A stretch of 64,000 nucleotides of DNA, taken from assembly GCF_002310495.1 (NCBI RefSeq), contig NZ_CP023344.1, forward strand, positions 310,001 to 374,000, in the 5' to 3' direction. A model generated the notes under the pieces. The model ran no database searches. It was not told where the DNA came from and saw nothing but the letters and a program-made list of their open reading frames with translations. The first letter of the stretch is position 1. Each line of letters opens with the position of its first letter. Made by a program: the position numbers and the translations under genes. This document shows positions 44,295 to 51,313 of this stretch, piece by piece. Source of the stretch: Nibricoccus aquaticus (GTDB lineage Bacteria; Verrucomicrobiota; Verrucomicrobiia; Opitutales; Opitutaceae).

Positions 44295-47168
44295 ATGACC
44301 TCCGCCGAGATCCGCCAGAGCTTCCTCGATTTCTTCGCCTCAAAAGGCCACACGATCGTCCCTTCGTCGTCGCTCCTGCCCGACTCCCCCGGACTCCTCT
44401 TCACCAACGCCGGCATGAACCAGTTCGTGCCCATCTTCCTCGGTGACCGCGCCCCCGACGTCTCCAAATGGGCCGGCGCCCGCCCCTCGAAAGACACCCG
44501 CGCCGCCGACACCCAGAAATGCATCCGCGCCGGCGGCAAACACAACGACCTCGAAGACGTCGGCTACGACACTTACCACCACACGCTCTTCGAGATGCTC
44601 GGCAACTGGTCCTTCGGCGACTACTTCAAAAAAGAGTCACTCACCTGGGGCTGGGAACTCCTCACCAAAGTCTGGGGCATCCCCGCCAAACGCCTCTTCG
44701 CCACCGTCTACGCCCCCAAGCCCGGCGACCCCTCCGAATTCGACCACGAAGCCGCCGCCATCTGGACCGAACTCTTCAAAAAAGAAGGCCTCGATCCCGC
44801 CATCCACATCGTCCACGGCAACCGCAAGGATAACTTCTGGCAGATGGGCGACACCGGCCCCTGCGGCCCTTGCTCCGAGATCCATTTCAACCTCCTCCCC
44901 TCCGACGACGAAGCCGCCGGCCGCAAAGGCGTGAACTCCTCCAGCCCCCGCTGCATCGAGATCTGGAATCACGTCTTCATCCAGTTCAACGCCAACGCCG
45001 ACGGCACCTTCTCCCCCCTCGCCGCCAAACACGTCGACACCGGCATGGGCTTCGAACGCGTCGCCGGCATCATGGCCACGACGAAAAACTTCACCGACTT
45101 CTCCCCCGAGCCCTCCAACTACAACGCCGACGTCTTCAAACCCCTCTTCGACAAAGTCACCGAACTCTCCGGCAAAACCTTCCAAGGCACCGTCCCCGAA
45201 AAACGCGAAGGCCTCAGCGAACAAGAGAACATCGACATCGCCTTCCGCGTCCTCGCCGACCACGCCCGCACCATCAGTTGCTCCATCGCCGACGGCATTC
45301 TTCCGGGCAACGAAGGCCGCAACTACGTCATCCGCCGCATCCTCCGCCGCGGCATTTTGTACGGCAAAAAACTCGGCCTCAAAGTCGGCTTCTTCGAACA
45401 ACTCGTCGCCCCCGTCGTCGAGTCCCTCGGCAACGTCTTCCCCGAACTGAAGCAACAACAAGACCTCGTCCGTCGTGTGATTAAATCCGAAGAAGAATCC
45501 TTCGGCCGCACGCTCGATCGCGGGCTAGAACAATTTGAACAGGGTTTGCTCGGCGAACTTTCGCGCTTGATCGGCGAAAAATATCCAACCGGCTCGCTCG
45601 AGGTCAGCTACCGTGGACGGCAGCATGCGCATGTCCGACTGACGAACAAAGAGGAACCACCGAAGAAGCATTTCGCTCTCAAGGACCCGCTTCAATCATC
45701 GCTATCGGAACACCGTATCTCTGCTGCCGTGTTCCCTGGCAAAGCCGCCTTCGAGCTCTACGACACCTTCGGCTTCCCCCTCGACATGACGCAGTTGCTC
45801 GCTACCGAGCGCGGCCTCACCGTCGACACCACCGAGTTCGAACGCTTGATGGAGCAGCAGAAAGAACGCGGCCGCGCCTCGACGAAAAAGGAAATCGTCG
45901 TTGCCGCCACTGAAGGCGCTGAATCCGCCGCCTACGAAGCCTCGCTCTTCACCGGCTACACGATCGACACCACCAAACCCGTCGACGCCATCCTCACCGA
46001 CATCGTCAAGACCGACAAAGACACCTTCGTCGTCTTCGACCGCACACCCTTCTACGCCGAGATGGGCGGACAAGCCGGCGACACCGGCACCGCCGTCATC
46101 GCCGGCCAGACCGTCGAGATCACCGACACGATCAAAGACAAATCTGGCCGCTACCTCCACAAGCTCGCCTCTGCTCCCGCGCAGCTCCCCGCCGCCGGTG
46201 CGACCGCGCACCTCACCGTCGAAAACTCCCGCCGCCGCGCCATCAGCCGCCACCACAGCGCCGCGCACTTGATCCACTGGGCGCTCCGCAAAGTCCTCGG
46301 CACCCACGTCCGCCAGGCCGGCACCTCGAAGACGCCCGACCGCATGCGCTTCGACTTCTCCCACTTCGAAGCCGTCACCCCCGCGCAACTCCGCGAAGTC
46401 GAGCAGCTCGTCAACGAGAAGGTCCTCGATAACGCCAAAGTCGAAACCTACGAAACCGAATTCGACAAAAAACCCGAAGGCACCCTCGCCTTCTTCGGCG
46501 ACAAGTACGGCAAATTCGTCCGCGTCGTCGACATCGGCGGCTACAGCCGCGAACTCTGCGGCGGCACCCACGTTTCCACGACCGGCGAAATCGGCCTCAT
46601 CAAAGTCGTCAGCGAAGCCGCCATCGCCGCCGGCACCCGCCGCATCGAAGCCGTCGCCGGCCAGGCCGCCCTCGACTACATCGCCCAACGCGAAGCCGCC
46701 CTCACCGCCGTCTCCACCGCGCTCGCCGCCAGCCCGCTCGAAGTCGCCAAGAAACTCGAATCCCTCCTCGCCCAGCAGAAGGAAACCGAGAAGCAGCTGA
46801 AGGTCTTCCAACAAAAAGCCATCAACGAACTCGCCGCCGAACTCGCGTCGAAAGCGGCCGATCGCGACGGCCTTAAATTCGTCAGCGCCGTCGTCACGGT
46901 CGACGCCCCCGAAACCCTCCGCAGCCTCGGCAGCCAGGTCCTCGCCAAACTCGGCGAAGGCGTGGTCCAGCTCGGCGCCGTCGTCGCTCCCGACAAAGTC
47001 TCCCTCGTCGCATTTGCGTCACCCGCCGCGATCAAAGCCGGCCACCAAGCTGGCAAAATCATCGCCGACCTGTCCGGAAAACTCGGCGGCAAAGGCGGCG
47101 GCAAACCCGACTTCGCCATGGGCGGCGGCAAAGACACCGCCAAACTCCCCGAAGTCCTCAAAGGTTGA
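44295..47168 (+). CDS. alaS: Alanyl-tRNA synthetase with internal insertion
   Basis: 957 residues from the ATG at 44295. The catalytic core has FTNAGMNQFVPIFLG, DTQKCIRAGGKHNDLEDVG and FFEMLGNWSFGDYF-type segments; the editing site has HHSAAHL and CGGTH; a C-terminal oligomerisation domain ends at GGKGGGKPDFAMGGGK. It charges tRNA-Ala. Between RTLDRGLEQFEQ and GKAAFELYDTFGFPLD there are about 65 residues where most AlaRS proteins have 10-20. That DNA (about 45549-45730) has lower GC and non-C-ending codons unlike the rest of the gene, yet stays in frame. Confidence 0.96.
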   Translation: MTSAEIRQSFLDFFASKGHTIVPSSSLLPDSPGLLFTNAGMNQFVPIFLGDRAPDVSKWAGARPSKDTRAADTQKCIRAGGKHNDLEDVGYDTYHHTLFEMLGNWSFGDYFKKESLTWGWELLTKVWGIPAKRLFATVYAPKPGDPSEFDHEAAAIWTELFKKEGLDPAIHIVHGNRKDNFWQMGDTGPCGPCSEIHFNLLPSDDEAAGRKGVNSSSPRCIEIWNHVFIQFNANADGTFSPLAAKHVDTGMGFERVAGIMATTKNFTDFSPEPSNYNADVFKPLFDKVTELSGKTFQGTVPEKREGLSEQENIDIAFRVLADHARTISCSIADGILPGNEGRNYVIRRILRRGILYGKKLGLKVGFFEQLVAPVVESLGNVFPELKQQQDLVRRVIKSEEESFGRTLDRGLEQFEQGLLGELSRLIGEKYPTGSLEVSYRGRQHAHVRLTNKEEPPKKHFALKDPLQSSLSEHRISAAVFPGKAAFELYDTFGFPLDMTQLLATERGLTVDTTEFERLMEQQKERGRASTKKEIVVAATEGAESAAYEASLFTGYTIDTTKPVDAILTDIVKTDKDTFVVFDRTPFYAEMGGQAGDTGTAVIAGQTVEITDTIKDKSGRYLHKLASAPAQLPAAGATAHLTVENSRRRAISRHHSAAHLIHWALRKVLGTHVRQAGTSKTPDRMRFDFSHFEAVTPAQLREVEQLVNEKVLDNAKVETYETEFDKKPEGTLAFFGDKYGKFVRVVDIGGYSRELCGGTHVSTTGEIGLIKVVSEAAIAAGTRRIEAVAGQAALDYIAQREAALTAVSTALAASPLEVAKKLESLLAQQKETEKQLKVFQQKAINELAAELASKAADRDGLKFVSAVVTVDAPETLRSLGSQVLAKLGEGVVQLGAVVAPDKVSLVAFASPAAIKAGHQAGKIIADLSGKLGGKGGGKPDFAMGGGKDTAKLPEVLKG

Positions 47169-47211
47169 CACGCCGCTGTGCGGAATATGGGACCAACAAA
47201 AAACTCAGCTT

Positions 47212-47349
47212 ATGAAGTTTCAACGGATTGAATTTTCATGGCGCGCAGCGTTCATCGGTTTCTACCTGACTCCGGAGCGCGACAAGCTCTGGGTGACGCT
47301 GCTACCGTTCGCGCCGCTTTATTTCAAAAAAGTTAAGCCTCAGACATGA
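47212..47349 (+). CDS. Possible 45-residue protein
   Basis: A short frame from ATG 47212 encodes MKFQRIEFSWRAAFIGFYLT and continues with a hydrophobic LLPFAPLYF end. Codon use is less GC-ending than neighbouring genes. It lies 43 bases after alaS. The start and aromatic-rich sequence look protein-like, but I recognise no family and the frame could be a remnant. Confidence 0.4.
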   Translation: MKFQRIEFSWRAAFIGFYLTPERDKLWVTLLPFAPLYFKKVKPQT

Positions 47350-47386
47350 ACGGACGTAAACTCCGTTCCTGAATCTGACGAAGCCA

Positions 47387-47405
47387 CCCGCGAAGACGCA
47401 AAGAC
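47387..47405 (-). repeat. TCTTCGCG word element, inverted copy
   Basis: CCCGCGAAGACGCAAAGAC. Its 17 bases CGCGAAGACGCAAAGAC are the exact reverse complement of 47494-47510. Confidence 0.75.
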
Positions 47406-47446
47406 CTGAACCTTCCCATTCGGACTCTTTGCTTCCTCCCTTTGCA

Positions 47447-47520
47447 GCTTAGCGCCTTCGCGATTCAATTCCTCACTTCGCATCCGACCTTAGCGTCTTT
47501 GCGTCTTCGCGCTTAACTCA
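47447..47520 (+). repeat. TCTTCGCG word elements with TTAA-like tails
   Basis: Two elements lie in tandem: one ends CTTAGCGCCTTCGCGATTCA, the next reads TTAGCGTCTTTGCGTCTTCG followed by CGCTTAACTCA. The second contains GTCTTTGCGTCTTCGCG at 47494-47510, exactly inverted at 47389-47405. This 207-bp gap before the DUF5069 gene holds no other feature. Confidence 0.75.
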
Positions 47521-47556
47521 CCGACGCATACCTTCCGCCCGTATCGTTCACTCACC

Positions 47557-48009
47557 ATGATTTCCTACGCCACACCCGATCTCACCCAACACCCGCCCCG
47601 CAGCCCGCGCGTTCAACTCGGCGGCTACATCGTCCTCCCCCGCATCATCGACAAAGCCCGCGCCCACGCCGCCGGCAAAACCGGCGAATTCAAATACAAC
47701 AACCCCCTCGATAAACGCCTCTTCACCTTCGCCGGCATCGACGCCGACGCCTTCCTCGCCGCCGCCAAATCCGGCCTGAGCGACACCGAAATGCTCGCGT
47801 GGTTTAACCAAAACTCCGCCAACAAGCGCACCGACTTCGAAATCGCCACCTGGTCCAACTGGCTGCTCAACCTCCCTCCGGGCGATGCCGTCCGCCATCA
47901 GATGGCCGCGGATCTCATCAAAGAAAAAGCACCCGGCCGCGAAGACATCCGCACCCTCTTCGACCGCCTCGACCTCGACGACTACCTCACCTTCGGCGGC
48001 CGCCCCTGA
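47557..48009 (+). CDS. DUF5069 family protein
   Basis: 150 residues. The start LTQHPPRSPRVQLGGYIVLP followed by RIIDKARAHAAGKTGEF and NPLDKRLFTFAGID is the DUF5069 signature. The family is common in Verrucomicrobiota and Planctomycetota. It has no known activity and no signal peptide or catalytic motif I can point to. The gene stands alone between two repeat-rich gaps. Confidence 0.88.
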   Translation: MISYATPDLTQHPPRSPRVQLGGYIVLPRIIDKARAHAAGKTGEFKYNNPLDKRLFTFAGIDADAFLAAAKSGLSDTEMLAWFNQNSANKRTDFEIATWSNWLLNLPPGDAVRHQMAADLIKEKAPGREDIRTLFDRLDLDDYLTFGGRP

Positions 48010-48016
48010 GTGAGAG

Positions 48017-48050
48017 TTTTTGAACCACAGAGAAACAGAGTTCACAGAGA
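48017..48050 (-). repeat. TCTGTG word element, reversed
   Basis: Read leftward it has three TCTGTG-type words followed by GTTCAAAAA, the same layout as the rightward elements at 48331 and 48439. Confidence 0.7.
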
Positions 48051-48108
48051 AAAGACCGGGCCCTTTTCCGCGCTCTCTCCTCTTATCTGATTGTTCTCCG
48101 CCTCCGTT

Positions 48109-48136
48109 CTCCGCGCCCTCCGCGCCTCCGCGGTAA
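48109..48136 (+). repeat. CTCCGCG word element
   Basis: It starts TCTCCGCGCCCTCCGCGCCT and ends CCGCGGTAA. It has three CTCCGCG words and is nearly identical to the repeat at the 3' end of the GxxExxY gene 14 kb away. Confidence 0.8.
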
Positions 48137-48218
48137 ACTAAAATCCGACTCCGTCCTTCGCCCCGCCCTTGGCGCCATCGCGTCTTCGCGATTCACCCCA
48201 ACCCGCTTCCCCCAGTTC

Positions 48219-48249
48219 GATGGAGGCGCGACGCGCCCGTCGCGCCTAA
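48219..48249. repeat. REP-like hairpin element, copy B
   Basis: GGCGCGAC (48225-48232) pairs with GTCGCGCC (48239-48246) around GCGCCC. Flanks CGATGG and TAA are shared with the copy at 23852. Confidence 0.65.
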
Positions 48250-48330
48250 CCGCATCGCGATTCACGCCCAAAGCACACCGGAGACATCGCGCCTTCAACA
48301 AACAACCTCTCCCTCCGATATCCGGTCCCC

Positions 48331-48356
48331 ATCTGTGCTATCTGTGGTTAAAAAAA
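48331..48356 (+). repeat. TCTGTG word element
   Basis: ATCTGTGCTATCTGTGGTTA followed by a run of A. The word ATCTGTG occurs twice before GTTAAAAA. Confidence 0.8.
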
Positions 48357-48433
48357 TTCCGACCTCCTCCACCCCGCTCCAGCCTTGGCCTCTTCGCATC
48401 TTCGCAATTCCCCCAACCACCGCTCTCCATCCA

Positions 48434-48469
48434 TCCGGATCTGTGCCATCTGTGGTTAAAAAATCCGGA
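48434..48469 (+). repeat. TCTGTG word element with inverted flanks
   Basis: ATCTGTGCCATCTGTGGTTA plus A-run at 48439-48463. It is framed by TCCGGAT (48434-48440) and ATCCGGA (48463-48469), an exact 7-bp inverted pair. Confidence 0.8.
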
Positions 48470-48474
48470 CCAAA

Positions 48475-50478
48475 CTACTCCAGCCGCCGCCCCGCCCCAT
48501 AGTTCACCGTGTAAGGCCGTGCCTGCACGATCACCACGTGCGCATCCTCACCCGCGAGCAGGAACTCCACATCCACCGCGTTCACCGTCCCACCCCAACG
48601 CGGTCTCATCTCGTCATGGATTTTCCCGAGCACCTTCGCCAGCTCCGCGATCTGCTTCTCGCTCAAGATCGCCTTCCCGCCCGTCCGCGAACTCCGCGCC
48701 AGCACCTCGCTTTCCACGTCCTCGCTATACGTGTAGATTAAAACCTGCTCGGGAACTTCATCGCCATGCGCGCCTGTCACGCTCCCTCCGCGCGTCTGCA
48801 CATTCACCAAAAATCCCGGCCGCCCCTCCGTGAACGGATTTGCCGTGATCGCCACGCCATTCGCCAATGCCCCATCGACGAACGGCTGCGCCAGAATCGC
48901 CATCGCCACGCGCCGGTGATCCACCCGATACCACGAACGCTCCTCAAACGCGCCCGCCAACCACACGCTCGCCCACACCTCGCGAATCGCCTTCGCCAGC
49001 TGCTCCGGCGTCGCGCCCGCCTTCACCACGACCGAGCGATACAGCCCCGCGCCGCTGAACCCCGCCAGATCCTCCGCATTCGTGCTCGAGCGCAAAATCC
49101 ATTTCGCCGTCGGCGCCGTCGCCTGGATCTTCGCATGAACGCTCGCGAGCAACTCCGCATCCACCTCCTTCGTTTCGATCAACGCGCGCGCCTCCGCCAG
49201 CCGCGCCGTCCGCCCCGCGACATCCACCAGCATCGCCTCATCCATCAACAAGCCATCCACACACCGCTCCGCCCCCGTCGCCCGAAAATGCTTCAGATAA
49301 TGCGCCATCGGAATCACGAACCCGCCCGGCGTCCGCACCTCTTTTCCCAGCCGCCCGACCTGCGCGAGTTGCGCCGCCTTCGCCCCCGCAAAATCCGCGT
49401 CATACAAACTCAGCTCCTTCAAATCCGACAACTTCACCGGCTTGCGATCCAGCTTCGGAATCAACGCCTCGCTCGGCCGCCGCTGCTTCCAGCTCGTCTC
49501 CGCCTCGCTCAACGACACCTCCCGCAACCCAAACTCCTGCGGCCCGACCGACAACTCCACCAACTTCCCCTCCAGCCTCGCCACATCCGCATAATCTAGC
49601 GCACCGCGCAGTCCCATATTCGGCGTCTTCCGTCCCGCACAAAGCACCGCGATATGTCCGAGTGGGGCTTGCAACGGCTGCGAGATCACCGCCGCCGAAA
49701 CCGGAATCTCCTCCGGCAACTGCTCCAGCACCAAAATCTGATCCGGCCGCACCGAGCCCGGCTCAAGCGCCCCGCGCACGATCCGCAAATACCCGCACGC
49801 CTTCCCTTCCGTCAGCGGCTGATACTTCACACCCGCAAAAACTTCCTCGGTCGAAACCACAGCCAACTTATCCCGCACCGCCTTCGTCAGCTCTTCGTGC
49901 AACCCCGACAGCGGCCGATACCGCAGCCGATCCCCGATCCACAGCGCGCCGCGCAGCTGCTGATAAAGCGCCAGCACTTTTTCCCCCGCGAGCGTGTCTC
50001 CACCGATCATCTCCAACGTCCAAAGATCCCCATCCAGATAATGAACGATCGAACCCAGCTCGAAGCGTCGATCCTCCCGCCGGTACTCACGGACATTAAA
50101 AACCGCATGCGACTCCACCGGCCGCCTCAGCGTCGATAGCTTCTCCGCCGCAAACGCGTAGTGCATATCGTACCGCTCCGAATCCACAAACCACAGCGTC
50201 CTCCCCGTCTCCCGATCGAGGAGAAACTTCACGACCTCCGTCCGCGCGACCGTCTGCGACGCCGGCCTCGCCGCCATCTTCGCCCACGCCTCCGCACTTT
50301 CGATGGTGTGTACCGATTCAATACGCCCTGCCACCTCGCCCGGTTTCGCCAAAGGCCGCACCGCTCTGCGCGCAACGACTTCGTTCGCCCCCACCGGCGC
50401 GCCTGCGGCCACCGCCGTCAATCCAGCCAGTCCCAGTCCCACGCCAGCAGCCAAAACCAACACGACCAGACTTCTCAT
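48475..50478 (-). CDS. PEP-synthase/PPDK N-terminal-like ATP-grasp protein with signal sequence
   Basis: 667 residues from the ATG at 50478; an ATG at 50511 adds 11. A signal-peptide-like start (RSLVVLVLAAGVGLGLAGLT, then AVAAGA) is followed by about 300 residues of unassigned sequence. The C-terminal half is the nucleotide-binding domain of the PEP synthase/PPDK family: GAKAAQLAQVG, RTPGGFVIP, ILRSSTNAEDLAGFSGAGLY, and the final VDVEFLLAGEDAHVVIVQARPYT. The phosphohistidine and PEP-binding domains are absent. ATP-grasp chemistry in a protein with an export signal is odd; either the hydrophobic start is an anchor or the site is repurposed. Confidence 0.8.
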   Translation of the reverse strand: MRSLVVLVLAAGVGLGLAGLTAVAAGAPVGANEVVARRAVRPLAKPGEVAGRIESVHTIESAEAWAKMAARPASQTVARTEVVKFLLDRETGRTLWFVDSERYDMHYAFAAEKLSTLRRPVESHAVFNVREYRREDRRFELGSIVHYLDGDLWTLEMIGGDTLAGEKVLALYQQLRGALWIGDRLRYRPLSGLHEELTKAVRDKLAVVSTEEVFAGVKYQPLTEGKACGYLRIVRGALEPGSVRPDQILVLEQLPEEIPVSAAVISQPLQAPLGHIAVLCAGRKTPNMGLRGALDYADVARLEGKLVELSVGPQEFGLREVSLSEAETSWKQRRPSEALIPKLDRKPVKLSDLKELSLYDADFAGAKAAQLAQVGRLGKEVRTPGGFVIPMAHYLKHFRATGAERCVDGLLMDEAMLVDVAGRTARLAEARALIETKEVDAELLASVHAKIQATAPTAKWILRSSTNAEDLAGFSGAGLYRSVVVKAGATPEQLAKAIREVWASVWLAGAFEERSWYRVDHRRVAMAILAQPFVDGALANGVAITANPFTEGRPGFLVNVQTRGGSVTGAHGDEVPEQVLIYTYSEDVESEVLARSSRTGGKAILSEKQIAELAKVLGKIHDEMRPRWGGTVNAVDVEFLLAGEDAHVVIVQARPYTVNYGAGRRLE

Positions 50479-50651
50479 ATTTACGGAGAGCAGACGGATG
50501 CCGGCGTTCATGCTTAACGAACTACCCCGCGCTCATTATTCCGACAAGCGGCAACCCGACTTGGCAATTTCCCGCGTAGACACACCTTGCCTCGCATCGT
50601 CATCCCGCTCTCAACTTTCACCCGTCACTCTTCACCCTTCCACTTTTCTCC

Positions 50652-51221
50652 ATGTCCCTCACACCCGAGCAAAAACAGACCGTAGCCTCCTGGGTCGCCG
50701 CTGGCGACAACCTCTCCGCGATCCAGAAAAAACTCTCCGAGCAGCTCAAAATCTCCATGACCTACATGGACGTCCGCTTCCTCGTCGATGACCTCGACCT
50801 CTCGCTCAAAGACGCCGCCCCCAAAGTCGACACCTCTGACGTCTCCAAAGCCCAGTCCGCGAAGCCAAAATCTCCCGCCGCCAAAACCCCGCCCGCCGGA
50901 GCCAGCGGCCCTGCCGTTGCCGACCAAGACGTACCGGCCGATCTCGAAGACGGCGAACTCGCCGAAGACCCCAACGCCTTCCCCGAAGAGACTATCCCCG
51001 GCAACGTCACCGTCGAAGTAAACAAGGTGAACTTGATTCCCGGAGCACTCGCGAGCGGCACGGTCACCTTCAGCGACGGCGTCACCGCCGACTGGATCGT
51101 CGATAATCAAGGCCGCCCCGGCTTCACCAAAGTCAGCCAGCCCGGTTATCGCCCGACGCCGCAAGACGGCCAGGCCTTCATGCAAGAACTCAGCGCCGCT
51201 CTGCAAAAGCAGGGTTACTAA
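50652..51221 (+). CDS. Hypothetical two-domain protein
   Basis: 189 residues. The N-terminal 50 are helical (EQKQTVASWVAAGDNLSAIQ, then KKLSEQLKISMTYMDVRFLV), resembling a small HTH-like domain. A Pro/Ala/Lys linker (60-95) leads to a beta domain (about 115-189) with GTVTFSDGVTADWIVDNQGR and GYRPTPQDGQAFMQELSAAL. I recognise no named family. The leader is pyrimidine rich (TTCCACTTTTCTCC) with no Shine-Dalgarno. A bidirectional terminator follows. Confidence 0.7.
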   Translation: MSLTPEQKQTVASWVAAGDNLSAIQKKLSEQLKISMTYMDVRFLVDDLDLSLKDAAPKVDTSDVSKAQSAKPKSPAAKTPPAGASGPAVADQDVPADLEDGELAEDPNAFPEETIPGNVTVEVNKVNLIPGALASGTVTFSDGVTADWIVDNQGRPGFTKVSQPGYRPTPQDGQAFMQELSAALQKQGY

Positions 51222-51260
51222 ACCACGCGCACGTTTTCCTAAACGCGCTGCTCACCCACA

Positions 51261-51292
51261 AAAAAGCCCGGACCAATTGGCCCGGGCTTTTT
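51261..51292. terminator. Bidirectional terminator
   Basis: A long palindrome with AAAAAGCCCGG on the left and CCGGGCTTTTT on the right, one mismatch inside. It lies between two convergent genes and carries T runs on both strands, so it can stop transcription from each side. Confidence 0.93.
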
Positions 51293-51313
51293 GTTATCCA
51301 AATTTCAGTCAGC

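Larger units (their letters stand above)
48010..48474. other. 465-bp gap packed with short word repeats
   Basis: This gap lies between two convergent genes and contains no reading frame with coding features. It holds a chain of separate elements: a TCTGTG type (48017-48050, reversed), a CTCCGCG type (48109-48136), TCTTCGCG types (about 48165-48196 and 48383-48410), a REP-like hairpin (48219-48249), and two further TCTGTG types (48331-48356 and 48439-48463). Each joins two or three copies of a word to a GTTAA-like tail. It is the densest such site in the window. Confidence 0.8.

Noticed and set aside
45481-45740. Possible frameshift or broken alaS
   Set aside because: The reading frame is continuous and conserved blocks resume in frame, so it is an insertion and not a disruption.
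45702-46814. A 370-codon minus-strand frame within alaS
   Set aside because: Shadow frame; alaS motifs on the plus strand are complete.
47387-48474. Possible CRISPR array
   Set aside because: The repeats are short, differ from each other, occur in both orientations and have no regular spacers; no cas genes are present.
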